64,000 nt of DNA from Parietaria judaica (taxonomy: Eukaryota; Streptophyta; Magnoliopsida; Rosales; Urticaceae): contig OX940865.1 in the NCBI GenBank assembly GCA_954871525.1, positions 24,412,420 to 24,476,419 on the forward strand. Direction: 5' to 3'. This document shows, in pieces, positions 25,371 to 36,901 of the stretch. The notes under the pieces were generated by a model. That model was not told the DNA's origin. It saw only the letters and a list, made by a program, of their open reading frames with translations, and searched no databases. How positions within the stretch are numbered: the first letter of the stretch is position 1; each line of letters starts with the position of its first letter. A program made the position numbers and the translations under genes.

Positions 25371-25660
25371 ACCGGGTCCGGCAAGAGGCGAACAGACATA
25401 CCTGTCCCAGTGCTTCCTTGAAACGGGTTGCCCGCGCCCTGCTAAAAAATCAAGGCCGAGCAAACCCCACCCGCCCTTTTTTTTCTCCTAGAACCGGGCA
25501 AAAGGTCTCCCTTTTCAACAGAAATAAATACCCGAAATAATAATGAAGATAATAATAGGACAGGCGGGCAAATGCACCCAAGATCAAAACCCGGGTCACA
25601 TCGAGCAACGGGCCCATGCCCGTCAACCCGCAGATCTCCACTCGTGGACATGAATAAACC
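25371..25660. repeat. GC-rich island rich in CCCGG/CCCGC, unclassified
   Basis: Sharp rise in GC content in AT-rich surroundings, with recurring ACCGGGTCC, CCCGCCC, CCCGGGTC and GCCCGTC motifs. The style resembles the subterminal GGGTCGGGTC pattern of the MITE family found elsewhere in the window, but TIRs and TSD are not evident. Short overlapping open frames here are not convincing genes. Confidence 0.3.
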
Positions 25661-25994
25661 CTAATTTAAACTCTTAATTGCATTTCAAGAAGCAAATACA
25701 GTATGAGACATGAAGAAGCTTTCTTCAATAATTAGTTAAAGAGTGGTTTGTGTTGTTCGAATGTACAACAACAAGAAGGACGAGAGAGTCTTGAAGTCAA
25801 ACGACAAGAACAGAATGAAAAACCCAAATCCATGAGCTATACAAAGCCATGATCAAAAGTTAAGGTTTCTTCATCATTGAATAGTAATAAAGGCCTACAG
25901 AGACAATTAGCATAATCCAAACCATAAATAACACCATAGATATATTATAAGTACCAACCAAACCCAGATATCAAAATGCCGGATTGTTCGCTGA
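25661..25994. other. GRAS gene 3' flank
   Basis: Sequence downstream of the GRAS stop codon. It probably includes the 3' UTR. No other gene is seen. Confidence 0.4.
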
Positions 25995-27980
25995 TCAGCA
26001 CCGCCACGCCGAGACCGTGGCCAGCTCCTTCCGCTGCCAGCAGAGGACGAGCGACGAGTGCCGCTTCTCCACGTGGAAGCCTCTCACCGGCGTCCTCTGC
26101 ACCAGACACTCCGCTTGAGACTCCGCGACGTTGCTCAAGCAGACGGGCGAGAATCCGGCACTGGAGAGCAGAGAGCGCCAAGGCGGGAGGGCCCTCTCTG
26201 GTCGGCCACGGCGGCCGAGGACCATCTTCTCTATCCCCGGCTGAATAAGGCACCGCTCTATCTTCTGCGTCACTTCGAGGTTGACCGCGTTGACTGCTTC
26301 CAGGGATTCGAGCATGGCCGCGTGGCAGCCCAGCGCTTGCGCGATTTGGTCCGGGAAGGGAGTGGTGGCTCCGTCGCAGCCTCGTTCCAGCGAGACGAGG
26401 ATCTTCGGGGAGAGTTGCTTGGCGAAACGGAGGGCCAGAGGGAGCAACATAGGGTTGCTCGCAAAGGAGCCGATCGGGAGGTTCACTACTGTAGCGTCGT
26501 TTTCGGAGACGTTACAGTAAGAACTTAAGTTCAACGCCTCGAGGCTCAGAATCTCGAGCTCGAATGGCAAGTTGATCTCCGCCGCGAAGTGCTTGAGGTT
26601 CTCCAGGGTGAAACTGAGCTCAAATTCGTCGTGGGTCGCCTGGGAGACGAAAGCGGTGATCTTCAACGAGATGATCATTCCGTTTCCATTCCCGCCATTG
26701 TTGTTGTTTCTGAATGCGAGCTCTTGCATAAGAGAAGCCCACTGGCCTCCGTAGCCAATGTCGAAGTCCACAACGTGGATTCCGGCAAACCCTTCTGTCA
26801 CTTCGAGAATAGCCTGGTTCGAGGTGAAATTGGCAAACTGCATAATTGGCGAGATCTCGGAGAAAGTCTTGTACGCACCGATCTTGAGAATGAGATTGAA
26901 CGGAGACGAGGGAAACGAAGAGCTGCCGTTCCCGGCGAGTAATTGCAGGGCCTCCTTGAAGTAGAAGGCCGCCCTCAGGTGAGGGTTCCCAAGCGGGGAG
27001 AGCTGGTGATTGAGCCGCGCCAATATCCCTTGCGCGAGTTCCGGATTTCCGGTTTCGATCAGCTCCGCCGCCTTCGAGAGCTGGTCGGCGATCACAGGCT
27101 GGCAGTCGCCAATGCCGCTCTTCGGCATCGAACCGGGCCTCTGCTGTTCGAGCTGCGCCACGGAGTACTGAAACTGAGCCGCCCCGGGCGGCGAAGCCAC
27201 CGCCTTCTGGAACTGATAATTACCGCCGCCAGTGTTGAGCCGCTTCGCGGGAGGCGGCAAGGAAACTGCCTGATGATGGTTGTGCTGGGGAAAAGCCAGC
27301 TGCGGGGCGACGACAAAACCCGGGTTCTGGACGAACTGGTGTTGGCTCTGGTTCATCATCGCCATCTGAGGGGCGAAGCTCCGAGGCTTGGGGTCCGAAT
27401 TCTCCAGCAGCTGATTCTGTTGGAACATTACCGGAGAGAAGGAAGGAAACATCTGGGTATTACTGTTGGGGTTTGCTCCGATGAGCCTGTTGAATTCGTC
27501 GAAAGCGCCGTACCCGACGGGACCATCGTCGTCGACAACTCCGAATCCGGCACTGAATTCCATGCCCGGAGCAGAGCCGGTCTGCTGGAGGAGCTTGTTA
27601 ATGGCGAGAGAGGGGTCTTCGTCGTCAGCCTCGGTCATCATCAGCCTGAGAATGGACTGCTCGCTCTCCCACCCGCATTTCTGGTACAATTGGTCCTCCT
27701 CCGGGGCGGGGGGCGGGGACGGGTCCGTGGTGTCGGAGACGGCAGCGGCTGCGGAGGCCGCCACGGTGTCGGAGGAGGAGTGGGGGCTGGGGCTTCTTCG
27801 GGCGACGAGGACAGAGGTGGGCTCAGAGCCCACATAGCAGTTCCCCTCTTTGGGGGCGTCCACGGCAGTTACCGTGTGGCTCCACCTGAGGTGAGGCGAA
27901 TCTGAGGACGACGAAGAGGAGAAATGCAGAGGAAAGGCCTTCCCTTGGAACTCCTCAAAGCAAAAGGGCATGGCCTTCAT
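25995..27980 (-). CDS. GRAS transcription regulator, HAM/SCL6 subfamily
   Basis: Intronless 661-residue protein. The start MKAMPFCFEEFQGKAF carries the HAM-subfamily PFxFEEFQGK signature. Low-complexity Ser/Pro/Ala and Gln/Asn-rich regions fill residues 20-285. The GRAS domain follows: LHRI near 300-330 (QLSKAAELIETGNPELAQG), a VHIID-type motif IHVVDFDIGYGGQWASLMQE near 405-425, a PFYRE-type region, and a SAW end WQRKELATVSAWRC. Family members (HAIRY MERISTEM, SCL6/22/27) act in the nucleus to keep meristem cells undifferentiated, with WUS/WOX partners, and are cut under miR171. The codons for ILARLNHQ form a perfect miR171 target. Plus-strand frames over this gene are antisense artefacts of high GC content. 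Which HAM paralogue this is cannot be settled without a tree. Confidence 0.96.
   Translation of the reverse strand: MKAMPFCFEEFQGKAFPLHFSSSSSSDSPHLRWSHTVTAVDAPKEGNCYVGSEPTSVLVARRSPSPHSSSDTVAASAAAAVSDTTDPSPPPAPEEDQLYQKCGWESEQSILRLMMTEADDEDPSLAINKLLQQTGSAPGMEFSAGFGVVDDDGPVGYGAFDEFNRLIGANPNSNTQMFPSFSPVMFQQNQLLENSDPKPRSFAPQMAMMNQSQHQFVQNPGFVVAPQLAFPQHNHHQAVSLPPPAKRLNTGGGNYQFQKAVASPPGAAQFQYSVAQLEQQRPGSMPKSGIGDCQPVIADQLSKAAELIETGNPELAQGILARLNHQLSPLGNPHLRAAFYFKEALQLLAGNGSSSFPSSPFNLILKIGAYKTFSEISPIMQFANFTSNQAILEVTEGFAGIHVVDFDIGYGGQWASLMQELAFRNNNNGGNGNGMIISLKITAFVSQATHDEFELSFTLENLKHFAAEINLPFELEILSLEALNLSSYCNVSENDATVVNLPIGSFASNPMLLPLALRFAKQLSPKILVSLERGCDGATTPFPDQIAQALGCHAAMLESLEAVNAVNLEVTQKIERCLIQPGIEKMVLGRRGRPERALPPWRSLLSSAGFSPVCLSNVAESQAECLVQRTPVRGFHVEKRHSSLVLCWQRKELATVSAWRC
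27007..27027 (-). promoter_or_regulatory. miR171 target site in the GRAS mRNA
   Basis: The plus strand here is identical to canonical miR171a over all 21 positions, so the minus-strand mRNA is a perfect complement. It lies in the codons for ILARLNHQ at about residues 318-325, the known position in HAM-type GRAS genes. Perfect pairing predicts slicing between target positions opposite miRNA bases 10 and 11. Confidence 0.95.
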
Positions 27981-28000
27981 CTAAAGCAAGCCTTCGAAAT

Positions 28001-28064
28001 CTGCAGATCTCTCCTTGCTTGGTCTGCTTGCGCTCATCTGAAGCACTGGAAGGAAAGGACTCAC
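28001..28064 (-). other. Possible 64-nt leader intron of the GRAS gene
   Basis: Minus strand shows AAG|GTGAGT at the upstream side and CTGCAG|ATTTCG about 20 bp before the start codon. Both sites are strong, but 64 nt is at the short end for plant introns. The intron lies in the 5' UTR and would not change the protein. Confidence 0.45.
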
Positions 28065-28296
28065 CTTAGAGAGAAGCGGAGGTCGCAGGCGAGTCAAGAG
28101 TGGACCGACTCAGCTCTGGGCTCGCATTCTGTGAAGTCGTCGGCTTTCTCTCTCTGAGGATTCAAAGGTTGGAGCTTTGGCTTCGATGGGTTCTCTTCTT
28201 CATCATCGTCTTCTTCTTCTTCTTCTCTCTCTTTCTGGGGTTTGGGTTGGAGTACTTTTTCTTGCCTGTGTTCTCTGCTATTTGGATGCGTGCAAC

Positions 28297-28306
28297 ATAT
28301 AAAAGT
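28297..28306 (-). promoter_or_regulatory. TATA-like box of the GRAS gene
   Basis: Minus strand TTTTATATG lies about 320 bp upstream of the start codon, with CT/GA-rich leader sequence between. The distance fits a long 5' UTR. Confidence 0.35.
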
Positions 28307-28610
28307 AGTAAAGTGCCTCTCTCTCTCTCTCTGTTTGTGAATTGCAATATAAAATAAATAATAATTAATAATAAAATAGTTATTTATGTGGCTTTTGTCT
28401 GTAGACGTAGCTATCGTCTCCCTGCTGCAGTTCCCTCACCAGATTCAAACCCACTCTCATCTTCGGCGCGTAACTTCATTCTCCTAATATTTTTCCCTCT
28501 TTTTTATTTCCTAAGAAACTAATGAAATTCGAATATAAATCTTCGTTAATAATTCTTTAATAAAAAAAACTTGTACTCAACAATTCGAATCAATAATCTG
28601 TTATCCATCC

Positions 28611-29095
28611 AAGGTTCAACTTATCGAATTTGCCGATAAATCGCTTGCCGTTATCGACGGATTAATCGATAACTTACCGGATTATCGACAGAAAACTAAT
28701 AATACTGTAGCTTACCGATTACCGATCTTTTCGATGATTTTCGACGGATTATCGACACTTATCGAGGATTATCGATGAAAAATCACTAAAATATTTTTAA
28801 GAATATATTTACTAAGTTTATAATGTTGATAAAACATTAAAAATGTCAAAAATAAAATCCTTTCATACTTAAACATAGGTAAATAAAATATAATCTCACT
28901 CTCACATATGTAAATAAAATCATCGAAAAGTGCAAAATTTCTTAAAAAAATACATATTTTTGTTATTTTTTAAGACGTTTGCCGATTTTCGGCAAAAATC
29001 ATAGAAAAGTACTGGCATTGCCATCTTACCGATAACTACCGGCAAGACGGATAATCGAAGATTATCGAAGATAATCGTGGAAAAGTCGAACCTTA
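28611..29095. mobile_element. Probable hAT-like element rich in ATCG motifs
   Basis: Left AAGGTTCAACTTATCG and right (reverse complement) TAAGGTTCGACTTTTC look like TIRs. The interior is filled with GATTATCGA/TATCGACGG motifs in both orientations. Flanks ATCCATCC and TTCCATAC agree at 6 of 8 positions, a possible decayed TSD. No coding capacity. Confidence 0.5.
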
Positions 29096-30830
29096 GTTCC
29101 ATACATTCTTTGAGAATATAAATTTGGAAGATTAATGGGGTATTTGCTTGATAAAGATTTAAAAAAATGAAAAATATTTTTCGGATAATTTGAACTTTTT
29201 TGTCATTTACCCGGACTCCAATCATATGGTATGTAAATGGGCCGGCTGTTGTATACTTCATTAATAACCAAAGAAATTCACTTTTAGACGTTAGTATATT
29301 AATAAGTGTAAAATATATTTTTTATTGATAATTATTAAATTTGAAATATCGGACTTTTTTACAAAATTATAATTTGGGATAAATATTTTTTATCGAAATT
29401 AGTCTAAAATTTAAAATTTGCGCAATTTTTACTTTAATGAATTTGACTTCTTTTTTTAATGCAAAACATGCTCTCTGTCTGCCATATTTTGTTCATTATT
29501 TTCAACGCCTTTAAGTTTTGTTGAACTTGAACATGTTTTTAGTACGATTAATATATATAAACATACATACATATTATTTTTAATAAAATTATACATTGAA
29601 CACTTAAATTTTTCCAACGTTTTCCTCATTTAATAATACTTTATCACTCTAAAATAATCAAGTTTCACCTAATTAAGACCAATAGAGTGTAAATATCGTA
29701 TTATTATCAATTTTCATAATTCAAAATAAAAAACCCAATAATTTTTTGATCAAATATATTAATACCGAGTATAATATGTATATTGATATATAGTGGGAAG
29801 ATCACGTCTTCTCGTTATGGCGCGTGGCGTGACACTCCGAAATGGGAAAATAAAATTAACTATTTATTTCGATTTAAAGACCAACGAGACAGAGAGGGAA
29901 AAAGGTGAACTGACTCATATGGGGCTTTGTAGCTCAACTGAATTTCCAGTTATACCCCTCAATCTTTCCTATTTTGGCGGTGCGTATTTAACTACCGAGG
30001 GCAAGTAAGTGGGAGGGTAGTTTAGTAAATTAGCCGACCAGCCTCGGTTTGGTCTGGTTTTCGAAACTGAATCTATCGGCATTATTATGAATAGCTTTTT
30101 TCGGGGATTTGAAAATATCGAGAGCGATTGGACGGTCGAGATATCTTCTTGCTTCGAAGAATGTGTGGTTGAGATTTGATCTTGGATTATGACAAAATAG
30201 ATCAGGAGTATTGGGCCCAGTGTTTGGGTTTGGGTGTTGGGCCATTGGGGCCCAAATCAATTGATTGGGTGTCTAGTATTAAAGAAGTTAAATTACATAC
30301 GAGTACAAAACATCACTTAAAGTGTTTTTAAAAAACGGTTAATGACCGCTCATATACCCAAGTTGTTCAAAAGTGAGACGATATTATAGTTAAGTTTTTT
30401 ATTCTGTAACATATATATTCTCAAATTGGGTTTTACTGTGGATTGTGGAATATGTATCCCTAAGTTTTATATTTTACAGCAGATTTTGAGAAAGAAAAAA
30501 AGTATTTGTTTATATCGATCTACGGTTACAAGTACTTATAAAATGAAAATTTTGAAATATTATAATCTCATTGTTTATTTATCACAGTTTATAACATTAT
30601 GCCACTCCAGATCTCGTATTATATGCTGCATATATACAAATTTGTGTATTGCCTACGAAATATTTCAGCAAGGTAATCTCAGTATATATATATAGATATA
30701 GTTTATACAATAATTATAATAGGGTTTTTTAAGGTTATTGTAAATTGGAACTGGAAGTGCACCAGCACAACTCGAAATATGTAAAAGGTTGCATGGGACG
30801 TGCATGGTTTGTCTTTTTTTTCCTTTAAAA
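29096..30830. other. Intergenic, no gene seen
   Basis: AT-rich, with a somewhat GC-richer part at 29790-30260 containing GGGCCCA and TTGGGCC motifs (30210-30250). These promoter-type GGCCCA boxes are not followed by a recognisable gene on either strand. Confidence 0.4.
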
Positions 30831-30839
30831 AAAAAAGAT

Positions 30840-31070
30840 AAAATATTAGTTCAAACTTTAACTATAAACCCAACTGAAATGGATAATCAATAAAAATTTA
30901 CGTAATAAACAATGAGATTTTAGAGATATAATGATATTTTTTAAGAGCTGGATAATCAATAAAATATTGGTTTGAACTATAAACCCTACTGAAATGGATA
31001 ATCAATAAAAATTTACGTAATAAACGATGAGATTTATAGAGATATAATGATATTTCTTATGAACTGGATA
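30840..31070. repeat. Two-copy tandem repeat, about 115 bp unit
   Basis: The segment beginning AAATATTAGTTCAAACT (30842) recurs near 30961 with few changes, including AAATGGATAATCAATAAAAA and GAGATATAATGATATTT in both. It is a local duplication without coding content. Confidence 0.75.
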
Positions 31071-32165
31071 GAGTAGTATTATGATCATAACTCATTAACT
31101 CATACATTTAATTAAAAATCTACTAGTTATCGTCAACATCGTATGTGCTTAGATTATACCTAAATATTATACTTATTTTGATGCACCAAAATTGAGAATA
31201 ATTCTATTAAAATGCCTCCAAGTCTAACTAGTAGACAAAAACAATAAATAAACAAAGTTCTTGACACTTTATAAATTTCACAAAGTTTGTATGTTTCTTT
31301 GTGTAATGTAATGTATATCGAGAGTTGACTCTAGTATGATAATTTCAACTTTCATTCTCCAACTCCATCATTTCATAATTGATAATTGCATTTACGCCAT
31401 CTCTCTCTCACACACAGTCACACACACACAATTATACATCCATATCACCTCAAAATAAAATAAAAAATCAGCGATGATTTAGAGCCTCAAAACTGAAAAA
31501 CGTTTTGAGATTTAATAGAATTTTCTTTGATAGTTTTTAAAATGATTTATAGTACCGTTTCAATTTTATGAATATATACTAAGTTCAATGTTTATTATAT
31601 TGATTTTTGAAAGATAGTAATATTTAGATTACAATTACTAATCATTTATAAATTAAAATTCAGTTCATAATTAAATATCATTATATATTAATGTTATCAT
31701 TTTTGGTACACGACTACATGTTACTCACGGTTTAACCCGAGTTTTAAAATATTGGTGGCGAGTTTTATATAGCTTGCTTACGAGGTACGAGTTTCTTTTC
31801 AACATAAGATAAATAATTGTGTTTTTTAATTGTTAATACGCTAGTAAATTACTTGTTTCTCCGACACTAATATAGTTTATTGGAAATGAAGCAAGGAATA
31901 ATAATTGCCTCTACTTTGAGGATTACCCTATAGATTGCTTTGTTTCCCGTGGCGCAAGACATGGAAAAACAACATAATCTTTTTCCTTGAGATTGAAATC
32001 AATTAAAATATAACTAAACATTTTCTCAAAGTCATTCTTTCACTCAGAACAATATTGTATTTGTAGCCATATTTGGTTAATCCAAAAAGTGATAAACCCT
32101 ACAAAAAAAAAAATTATAAAATATATAAACTTTGTACTTATTGATTAATTTATTTAAAGGGTAAT
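31071..32165. other. Intergenic, no gene seen
   Basis: AT-rich spacer. A short CA/CT-rich tract lies at 31400-31430. No gene or bounded element is recognised. Confidence 0.4.
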
Positions 32166-32169
32166 AGCA

Positions 32170-32355
32170 AAAAAAGTATCTAAGTTGTAGTTAGAGCCTC
32201 GGGCCTACAAATTTATGGTCTCCAATTTTTCTGAACATTTTATTTTATATTTAATCAAATATGAAAAAAAAAATCAAATACTTAAGGTCTCTAAAAATTT
32301 TCTTAGTTTAAGAACCCGACAAACACGACTAACTCAGGGCCGACCCCTGGTCACT
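32170..32355. mobile_element. Degraded hAT end fragment
   Basis: CAGGGCCGACCCCTGG near 32336 resembles the CAGGGCCGG-type hAT terminus of the 21995-22721 element. The adjacent GAGCCTCGGGCCTACAAATTT resembles its subterminal region. No TSD or second end was found. Confidence 0.4.
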
Positions 32356-32359
32356 GGAA

Positions 32360-33329
32360 CCCAGTTTCTTTGGTAGTGGGAAGAGTATTTTAGCTCAGTA
32401 AAATAATATTTCGAACAGTTTTGTTAAAAATAAAGTAATTGACCGCTCAATTTTTGTATTAGTAAACTTAGATACTTTTTCCATTACATAAAAAATATAA
32501 ATATTATCTTAAAATATTTGGGTGGTAGGCAACGTGTTACTCTCAAGTCTCAGCCCTATCATATCATTTTGAAACAAACCCTTATTTTGAGGGGACATGA
32601 TGTAACTTATTCATTCACTGTGTTTGATTTATTTTTAGATATCTCTTCCAGCAGTGGCAATATTTTTTCAAGTTGCATGCATTTTCGCCCTTTAAAAAAA
32701 CAGTATTATATGCATAGTCCATAGATACATCATACATGTACAAGACTAAAATACATATATGTGAATGTGTGTCTTTACCCCTAGATTTTACTATTAATTT
32801 GCTCTATTGCCAGTGCATTGCTAGGGTTGCTCAACTATTGCTTTGACCACAAATTGAAAAAGGCCATGAGATGTTTGAGCAAGATTGTGATTAGTGACTC
32901 TTTTCACAATTCAAAGTTCAAAACTTTATTGACAAATATGGATTGTTACCAAAATAATGAGTGTGAGAGTGAGACAATATTGGAAAACCTTTATAATTTG
33001 GACATTTTTGGAACCTCAATGGGGATGGGGTTTCTTTCAATATATTGTCTTTGTATGTACTTTATGAAATAAATAAATGGAATTTAGACAAGAGGAGACA
33101 TGCTTAGGTTTACAATGATCAATGAATTTGTTAGCATTGTTATTGTTATTTTTATAATATATAGTCCTTTAATTTATTTCATGCCCCATGTGATGGCTCT
33201 AGTGACAACTCATTTTCATCACCTTCCCTTCTTGTTTGTGAAGTGTAAAGTGACTCAAGTTGAGCAATTGAACCAATCCTTTGTTTCCTTCTCTCTCTAT
33301 CTATAATAAGTTTTATTTTTATTTTGTAC

Positions 33330-33330
<1 letters not shown>
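32360..33330. other. Intergenic, no gene seen
   Basis: AT-rich spacer with two short open frames that show no family resemblance. Confidence 0.4.
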
Positions 33331-33332
<2 letters not shown>

Positions 33333-33409
<77 letters not shown>

Positions 33410-33411
33410 TC
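33333..33411 (+). repeat. (CT)n microsatellite
   Basis: Almost pure CT dinucleotide tract of about 79 bp. A frame through it codes only Ser-Leu repeats and is not a gene. Confidence 0.97.
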
Positions 33412-33696
33412 ATTGCATGATTTTTTTAATTTAGAATTAGTTATGAAGATATGTTCTTTTCTCTTTCCTCAAGACACCTCTCATCACCACAAGCAAAAAC
33501 CAAAGCTAGGGCTACCAAAGATGAATATGAAAATAAAATAGCGTATGGGGTGAAAGTGTAAAGCTATATTAATTAAAAAGGTTTCAATAGTTTTGGTTCT
33601 AATATGGATACATATGATTTAGAGAAAATCACGTCAAACAAAATGATCATTCTTTTCATTAAATAATTTTCCGAAAATAAAGGGTTCTTGCTTTGA

Positions 33697-33701
33697 ATAT
33701 A

Positions 33702-33749
<48 letters not shown>
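33697..33749. repeat. (AT)n microsatellite
   Basis: AT dinucleotide tract of about 53 bp with one G interruption. Confidence 0.95.
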
Positions 33750-33755
<6 letters not shown>

Positions 33756-35242
33756 ATGTATGTGAGTCTTCTGCAATGTCTTTGACATTGTTTTTTTTTT
33801 CTTCCCGAATTGTAGCTCAATGTATTTGATTTGTATTCATAGTTTTTAGGTAGGTACTTGGTAGGAAAATAATTGTATTAGTTTTTCTAATTCTTTTCTT
33901 ATTAATTCTTAATGAACTAAAAAAAAATTCATTTTTCAAAGAAATATAATAAGTTTGTCGCTTTCTCAAAACATTATCAAAAAAACAAATTGAATGCACC
34001 AAAAATACAAAAATAGTATTTTGGATGCATTAGGACGGCCTCATAGGCCTCAAGTTCTTGGTTGCACGCCACATCTACACAAAATGATTTAACTAATTAT
34101 AATATTAAGACTACTATTAATAATATAATTATTATTTTAATGAGAAGATAAAGGGAAATGCATGTATGAGCTAAAGTGGAGAGCAATCAATCGAAGCTAT
34201 TCTATTTGTTTTTGTTTGTATAATGTCTAAGCTACAGGATTGATATAATTATATGAGCATAAAATATAAACTAGAAGAAAGAAAAAGAGTTCAAAAGTCA
34301 ATTAATTAACCTTTTTCCTCAAAGGCAGACAATATAATTAGAGGTTAGTTAAATATAGTTTAAATTTAGAACAAACTATGTGAGTTCTAGTAGAGATTAT
34401 AGTATTTTAGTTCGACAAAGTGCATGATTATTAATCAAATGCATAAACTAATAACTTCACCAACCCGAAACAATCATTGGCGATCTACCGGTTTTCTTTT
34501 TTTTGTTACGGTTGACGTAGTAATATGCTCCAATCGAAGAAAAAAAACACGAATATAAATGATCTTTTTATTGTAATTTAGTACCACATTAGTCTTTTTG
34601 TGTTAATTTGATGAAAAACTATGAGAAGAAGAAAAAAAAAACGAGGTAAGGAATCAGTTTTCGTAACTCTTAAAATTAATTCAAAAGAAATATATATTTT
34701 GTCAACAATAAGTCATGGTACTTAAGAGTCTACAATCTTGTGAAATTACTCCAAAAATTTACGAAAATATTGATCTTTCTAAAATAAAATTATTAACCAA
34801 TTTTTTAATTATTTAATAAAAATTGTAAGAAGTGGTCATTTTGTATTTAAAGTTTAAGAAAAATACCCATATGAGAGAGTAAAAAATACGCAATTGTGAT
34901 CATTCCTACACATGTATTGGGTTTCTAATCCCTATTTTCTCAATTGGGCTCCATTAAGGCCCAATAGTAGTGAGATCTGCTGTATTTAATTTGAGATGAA
35001 ATCTAGACTTCGTTTGAAGGAATTCTGCTTTGAGAATGAGACATACATTTGAGAAGTAACTTTAAGATGAGTGTCAAAACAATATTTATTTGCAATATTA
35101 TTCACAACCAAGCTAATTATTGAAATACATATTTTGCTTGATTAATACTTTAGTACATATATGGTTTTCGACAAGTGAGAGAATATATTTGTGAATATCT
35201 GTCAACATAACAAGATAGTTATTAGCCCAAGACATGTTGGGC
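33750..35242. other. Intergenic, no gene seen
   Basis: AT-rich, without recognisable genes or RNA features. Confidence 0.4.
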
Positions 35243-35250
35243 CTAAGCCC

Positions 35251-35820
35251 TAGGGTGAGCATGGATTGGGCTGGGCCGCCCCGATGCTTATTATGGACCC
35301 AACTCGATCACTTTGGGGTTTTTTTTTTTTTTTTTTTATATAAAAAAAGCTCGATCCGACCCAAAGATTTTTAATGCCCGAACCAAACCGACCCGATAAA
35401 AGATCGGGTTGGGGTTGGTTTGGGTCACCATGGCCCGATTAATTAAAAATTAATCTTATATAACAAAAATAAATGAAAAAAATGCATCAACGTAACTCAA
35501 TATTCAAGTAAAAATACCCCAAACAAATTTAATTAAGAAAACATACACTAAACAATATAAAATATGAAAATGAGTGATTGAACGGTCTTGTAAGTAAAAT
35601 TGAGAATGAGAAATTTTAAAAGACTAAATATTGCACTACTTAAATAAAAATTAATATGAAATATATTACTTTATATCGGTCGGGTCGGGGGTTTTGGACC
35701 CGACCCGAACACTAGTCGGCTCCGGCCCGATCCGACCCAATTTTGAGCGGGTTAGATTGGGGTCGGTTCTATAACGGATTGGGTTGGGCCATCGGGTTGG
35801 GTAAAAAATACTCACCCCTA
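35251..35820. mobile_element. hAT-type MITE, family M1 copy 1
   Basis: TIRs TAGGGTGAGCAT and (reverse complement) TAGGGGTGAGTATT, with exact 8-bp TSD CTAAGCCC at 35243-35250 and 35821-35828. The interior has degenerate GGGTCGGG/CCCGACCC motifs at both ends and an AT-rich middle. No transposase. Closely related to 50748-51339 (opposite orientation) and 62280-62852 (same orientation). Confidence 0.93.
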
Positions 35821-35828
35821 CTAAGCCC

Positions 35829-36590
35829 TATGTGACAACAAATTGCCCTCGGTATTGATAATTATATCGACTGTTCGAGAACCCGATAGGGTCTGGCAGA
35901 AACCGGTACAGGAATTTTTATTTTCTTACTATAAAATATGAAACAAAATTTTAAATAAATTTCAATGAAAATTTTGACCGGGTTCCCGATGGGTTGTGGT
36001 TCAAGGAATTTATATTACTATTTATATTTACTCAAATTATAATTGTAAATACAAATAAAGCTCTAAAAGTAAGTTGAATAGGTTAAATTAACACGTTGAA
36101 AGGTTAAACCTTCACTAATAAATTACAATGAAATATGAAACCGGGTCATTAGGCCACACCTATATTTGAGATCTGGTCAAAATTATAGTTCCGAATATAA
36201 TTAAGAATATAATATATATATATATACCTTAAGTAAGTGATCAAAGTTTCTCGCCCAAAAGTCAAAACCTCTCCTTCACTAACGTTCGGCTCTGACTACT
36301 TCTCTCTCAGTGATCATAGCGATGGCATGCTAGGGTTAGGGCAGGAAATGACTAGAAGATTGCATTTGCATGACGATTACTCGGTATTTGTATCATTATA
36401 AACGATTAGTTGCATTTATTGATATTTAATGACTAGAAGATTGTATGGCGATCACTTCCCCCTTCCCCTAATCGATCTTTACATATTATATAAGGAGACA
36501 AGAATGGTGCTTTCTTCGAGTTTGATGATATAAGTCGACTTCTTCAAGCTGCAATTTTGCGGTTTTGTTTCTTTCCGAATTCCGACATTC
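35829..36590. other. Intergenic and F-box 1 promoter region
   Basis: AT-rich spacer leading to the first F-box gene. GGGTCTGG-type motifs near 35890 may be more hAT-like debris. Confidence 0.35.
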
Positions 36591-36592
36591 AG

Positions 36593-36852
36593 GTAAGACT
36601 ATGAATGGAGCTTTGTTTCTGCGTTTCTTTTATTGTTCTTATATATATGAATGTGATTATTATATCGTTTTATGGTTCTTGTTTGTTAATCTCTAGCATG
36701 GTTATGGGACAGGGACTGTACGTAGCGTTGCATGTGATTTCATATTTTGTAGATGATATATTTGTTTACTTTGAGATTGGTTTTTAGGGTTTTTACTAAT
36801 TAAAACATTAATACTCATTGTTTGTTTGATTTTGATATAACAATTTGACAGT
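36593..36852 (+). other. Possible leader intron of F-box gene 1
   Basis: Donor CATTCAG|GTAAGA at 36592/36593 and acceptor TTTGACAG|TGAC near 36852, about 50 bp before the start codon. This parallels the clearer leader intron of the neighbouring paralogue. Confidence 0.45.
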
Positions 36853-36901
36853 GACTTATATAGTATATTGAATATTATTTTGTGGTTTTGAAGCTGCATT
36901 C

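Noticed and set aside
25976..27905. Several long plus-strand open frames, one of 320 codons
   Set aside because: They are antisense to the GC-rich GRAS coding sequence and show no domain of their own.
29915..29950. GGGCTTTGTAGCTCAACTG, resembling a tRNA D-arm region
   Set aside because: No matching anticodon arm, T-arm or acceptor stem follows at the expected spacing.
33281..33541. 86-codon frame with a long Ser-Leu stretch
   Set aside because: It is translation of the (CT)n microsatellite.
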